From NCBI RefSeq assembly GCF_003576475.1, contig NZ_QWGR01000010.1, positions 99,688 through 163,687 on the forward strand: a stretch of 64,000 nt of DNA. The letters run 5' to 3'. A model generated the notes under the pieces. The model did not search any database. It was not told the origin of the DNA and worked only from the letters and a program-made list of their open reading frames with translations. Source of the stretch: Maribellus luteus (lineage in GTDB: Bacteria > Bacteroidota > Bacteroidia > Bacteroidales > Prolixibacteraceae). Position 1 is the stretch's first letter, and every line of letters starts with the position of its first letter. Position numbers and translations under genes: made by a program. Positions 63,001 through 64,000 of this stretch are shown piece after piece.

Positions 63001-64000
63001 TTTCTTCTATTGAGCAGAACCCGACTATAAGTAATGCTATTCCAAGCTACAGTGGAGACTATATTGTGGAAGTCAGCTATGGAAACAATTGTGTGGCGAA
63101 AGATACTTTAACAATTACTGTAACTCCGGAACCGTCCCCAATCGTTACCAACGAAACAATCTGTGAAGACGAAACTTACACCTGGACTGTGGACGGAGTG
63201 GAATACCCTGGAACCGACGGAGACACAACCGTTCATTACGAAGGTGCAAACTGCGCACCCGATACAATCCTGAACATTACGGTAAATGACGAACCACAGC
63301 CAATCGTTACCAACGAAACAATCTGTGAAGACGAAACCTACACCTGGACTGTAGACGGAGTGGAATACCCTGGAACCGACGGAGACACAACCGTTCATTA
63401 CGAAGGGGCAAACTGTGCACCCGATACAATCCTGAACATTACCGTAAATGACGAACCACAGCCAATCGTTGCCAACGAAACAATCTGTGAAGACGAAACC
63501 TACACCTGGACTGTGGACGGAGTGGAATACCTTGGAACCGACGGAGACACAACCGTTCATTACGAAGGTGCAAACTGCGCACCCGATACAATCCTGAACA
63601 TTACGGTAAATGACGAACCACAGCCAATCGTTACCAACGAAACAATCTGTGAAGACGAAACTTACACCTGGACTGTCGACGGAGTGGAATACCTCGGAAC
63701 CGACGGAGACACAACCGTTCATTACGAAGGGGCAAACTGCGCACCCGATACAATCCTGAACATTACAGTAAATGACGAACCACAGCCAATCGTTACCAAC
63801 GAAACAATCTGTGAAGACGAAACTTACACCTGGACTGTGGACGGAGTGGAATACCTTGGAACCGACGGAGACACAACCGTTCATTACGAAGGGGCAAACT
63901 GCGCACCCGATACAATCCTGAACATTACGGTAAATGACGAACCACAGCCAATCGTTACCAACGAAACAATCTGTGAAGACGAAACTTACACCTGGACTGT
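60051..64000 (+). CDS. Giant multidomain adhesin, choice-of-anchor-L and SprB-type (3' end outside window)
   Basis: At least 1316 codons. The ATG at 60051 gives an N-terminal extension and a signal peptide near residues 25-46 (TLVLLLNLLLVNQGTAQ). A choice-of-anchor-L domain follows at about 86-365 (ENILISGCLQVSNVKFGYY). Then Ig-like (about 366-440), a SprB-type repeat (about 440-515, GGTDGSFKVEASGGTPPYSY), a beta-rich region, a HYR-like part near 745-785, two Ig-like units of the type WYADATGG and WYAHESDR, and from about 1030 a tandem of near-identical 54-aa repeats. It is likely exported by T9SS, with the sorting domain past the window. SprB-like proteins act in gliding or adhesion. Confidence 0.85.
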   Translation, partial: MKTTLPKQNYFLLNFKSYLFTKTAMFTTLVLLLNLLLVNQGTAQEEGFVRYSSKEESTKSATIMSLPTLKSAAVGSSIEVADNATYNAYTKAELVENILISGCLQVSNVKFGYYNSYGNWRDHDWGYASNAGNRQLGYFNKGASDFPLSEGLILSTGTINAAEGPNDMPDETDDMEGYSRFRDPDLEAISGGGSHDAAVLIFDFVAVGSNLEFSYIFASEEYREWTCSQFNDAFGFFLSGPGISGSVNLAKLSGGTEVTIENIHSAFTSTDASYYSSDKRGSYPCPAQNESYYIDNGSGKSYTSNSPTTQFDGMTTVLKAVYEGLQPGQTYQIKLAIADISDAKWDAGVFLEAKSFSTTNVNINQPAPVCFPNTIDLTAPAITVGSSPGLTYSYWQDELATIPYSSPETAPAGTYYIKGFDTSSGCSDIQPVTVVVHNVVITELNNYHNDLICIGGTDGSFKVEASGGTPPYSYSLDNVNFSNTSGIFEGLAAGVYNVYARDAINCEATIPLEVEITEPTTSSCRISKENCPPSDLTEVCFDGEGETPVYWTPPRLSYNCCASGGTDGSSFDVQFNIPESQNSCWVYNKTQRIGSNNMRLWQSATTPDPALYHGTSSDVFFVAPFQYFDNSVDIAVNLQLLNSSTAKTIGWNLVVLKANSSGTAYTIAKTYSDSKLLGSGDSSNPSETPWTITISANDLPQGSGVYKLKFEFTGPGSNKIEVDYIHYDAILSDLSGCSEGINFVVTANYNPGDEFPIGTTQVIYTGTLTQPGGFTLSDNCTFDVVVNDSPVPTGDSIQNFCSIDIPTISDLTVLGNNIQWYADATGGLPLNTTTSLIDGEDYYATQTIAGCESLARFKVTVEVNDPAKPTGETTQKFCTGGNSTIANLQVIGDNVIWYAHESDRTPLAETEPLVNGASYYATQTVNGCESDERFIVTVVIEECCTETVTASATDNSVCEGGDIELLASTVSGANSYSWSGPASFSSIEQNPTISNAIPSYSGDYIVEVSYGNNCVAKDTLTITVTPEPSPIVTNETICEDETYTWTVDGVEYPGTDGDTTVHYEGANCAPDTILNITVNDEPQPIVTNETICEDETYTWTVDGVEYPGTDGDTTVHYEGANCAPDTILNITVNDEPQPIVANETICEDETYTWTVDGVEYLGTDGDTTVHYEGANCAPDTILNITVNDEPQPIVTNETICEDETYTWTVDGVEYLGTDGDTTVHYEGANCAPDTILNITVNDEPQPIVTNETICEDETYTWTVDGVEYLGTDGDTTVHYEGANCAPDTILNITVNDEPQPIVTNETICEDETYTWT
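63138..64000 (+). repeat. 162-bp coding tandem repeat (54 aa), five full units plus a partial
   Basis: Units start at 63138, 63300, 63462, 63624, 63786 and 63948, exactly 162 bases apart and in frame. Each encodes a 54-residue unit starting PIVTNETICEDETYTWTVDG, with two cysteines. Units differ at only a few bases (for example CCT versus CTT or CTC in the YPG/YLG codon), which shows recent expansion or homogenisation. The array continues past the window. Confidence 0.95.

Noticed and set aside
63108..63884. Minus-strand 258-codon reading frame with Cys/Val-rich repeats
   Set aside because: It is the antisense shadow of the 162-bp coding repeats; the plus-strand frame is continuous with a signal peptide and known domains.

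Overview
The window looks like a chromosomal segment of a marine or gut-type Bacteroidota, probably order Marinilabiliales (Prolixibacteraceae-like); that placement is inference from gene content. Supporting signs are a type IX secretion (T9SS) C-terminal sorting domain, a choice-of-anchor-L/SprB-type adhesin, DUF4293, lipoproteins of Bacteroidota style, promoters of the TTTG/TAnnTTTG class, and weak or absent Shine-Dalgarno sites. I see no rRNA, tRNA, CRISPR array, transposase or phage gene.

Layout. 1-12130 is mostly housekeeping: the end of a lepB-dapB operon, a HAD phosphatase, a secreted M16 peptidase, a glycosyltransferase, a nucleotidyltransferase, a DUF4293 membrane protein and the 2-oxoglutarate dehydrogenase pair sucA-sucB. 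12131-15790 is an accessory island: a palindromic dispersed repeat, a 42-bp tandem array and an AT-rich T9SS-secreted protein. 16066-23190 holds a transaldolase-like enzyme, a cupin, a PAP2 phosphatase, a beta-barrel protein, an AraC regulator, a zinc-ribbon membrane protein and ilvC. 23601-26350 is a LuxR-type regulator followed by two secreted or lipoprotein genes. 26425-39340 carries dus, trhO, lgt, a serine hydrolase, two tandem subtilisin-like lipoproteins, a TlpA-like thioredoxin, purC, phoH, mazG and a GT-C glycosyltransferase.

39468-42210 contains an SRPBCC protein and a TetR/FabF pair whose two promoter regions share a nearly identical operator. 42300-54283 holds a sialidase, an amn-holA-rhomboid-aminotransferase-like operon, an orphan HsdR-N nuclease-fold protein, a recR-glycosyltransferase-GNAT operon, a small beta-barrel protein and a malic enzyme fused to a phosphotransacetylase domain. 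54628-64000 has two sulfatases, a doubly frameshifted beta-barrel pseudogene, a long non-coding stretch and a giant repeat-containing adhesin that runs off the window.

The sialidase and the two sulfatases fit breakdown of sulfated or sialylated host or algal glycans, but there is no SusC/SusD pair here, so this is not a classic polysaccharide utilisation locus. The best candidates for something undescribed are the 42-bp palindromic tandem array that stays open in one frame without a start codon, the dispersed palindromic element found at two loci, the TetR-FabF operator pair, and an aminotransferase-IV-fold protein that appears to lack the PLP lysine.
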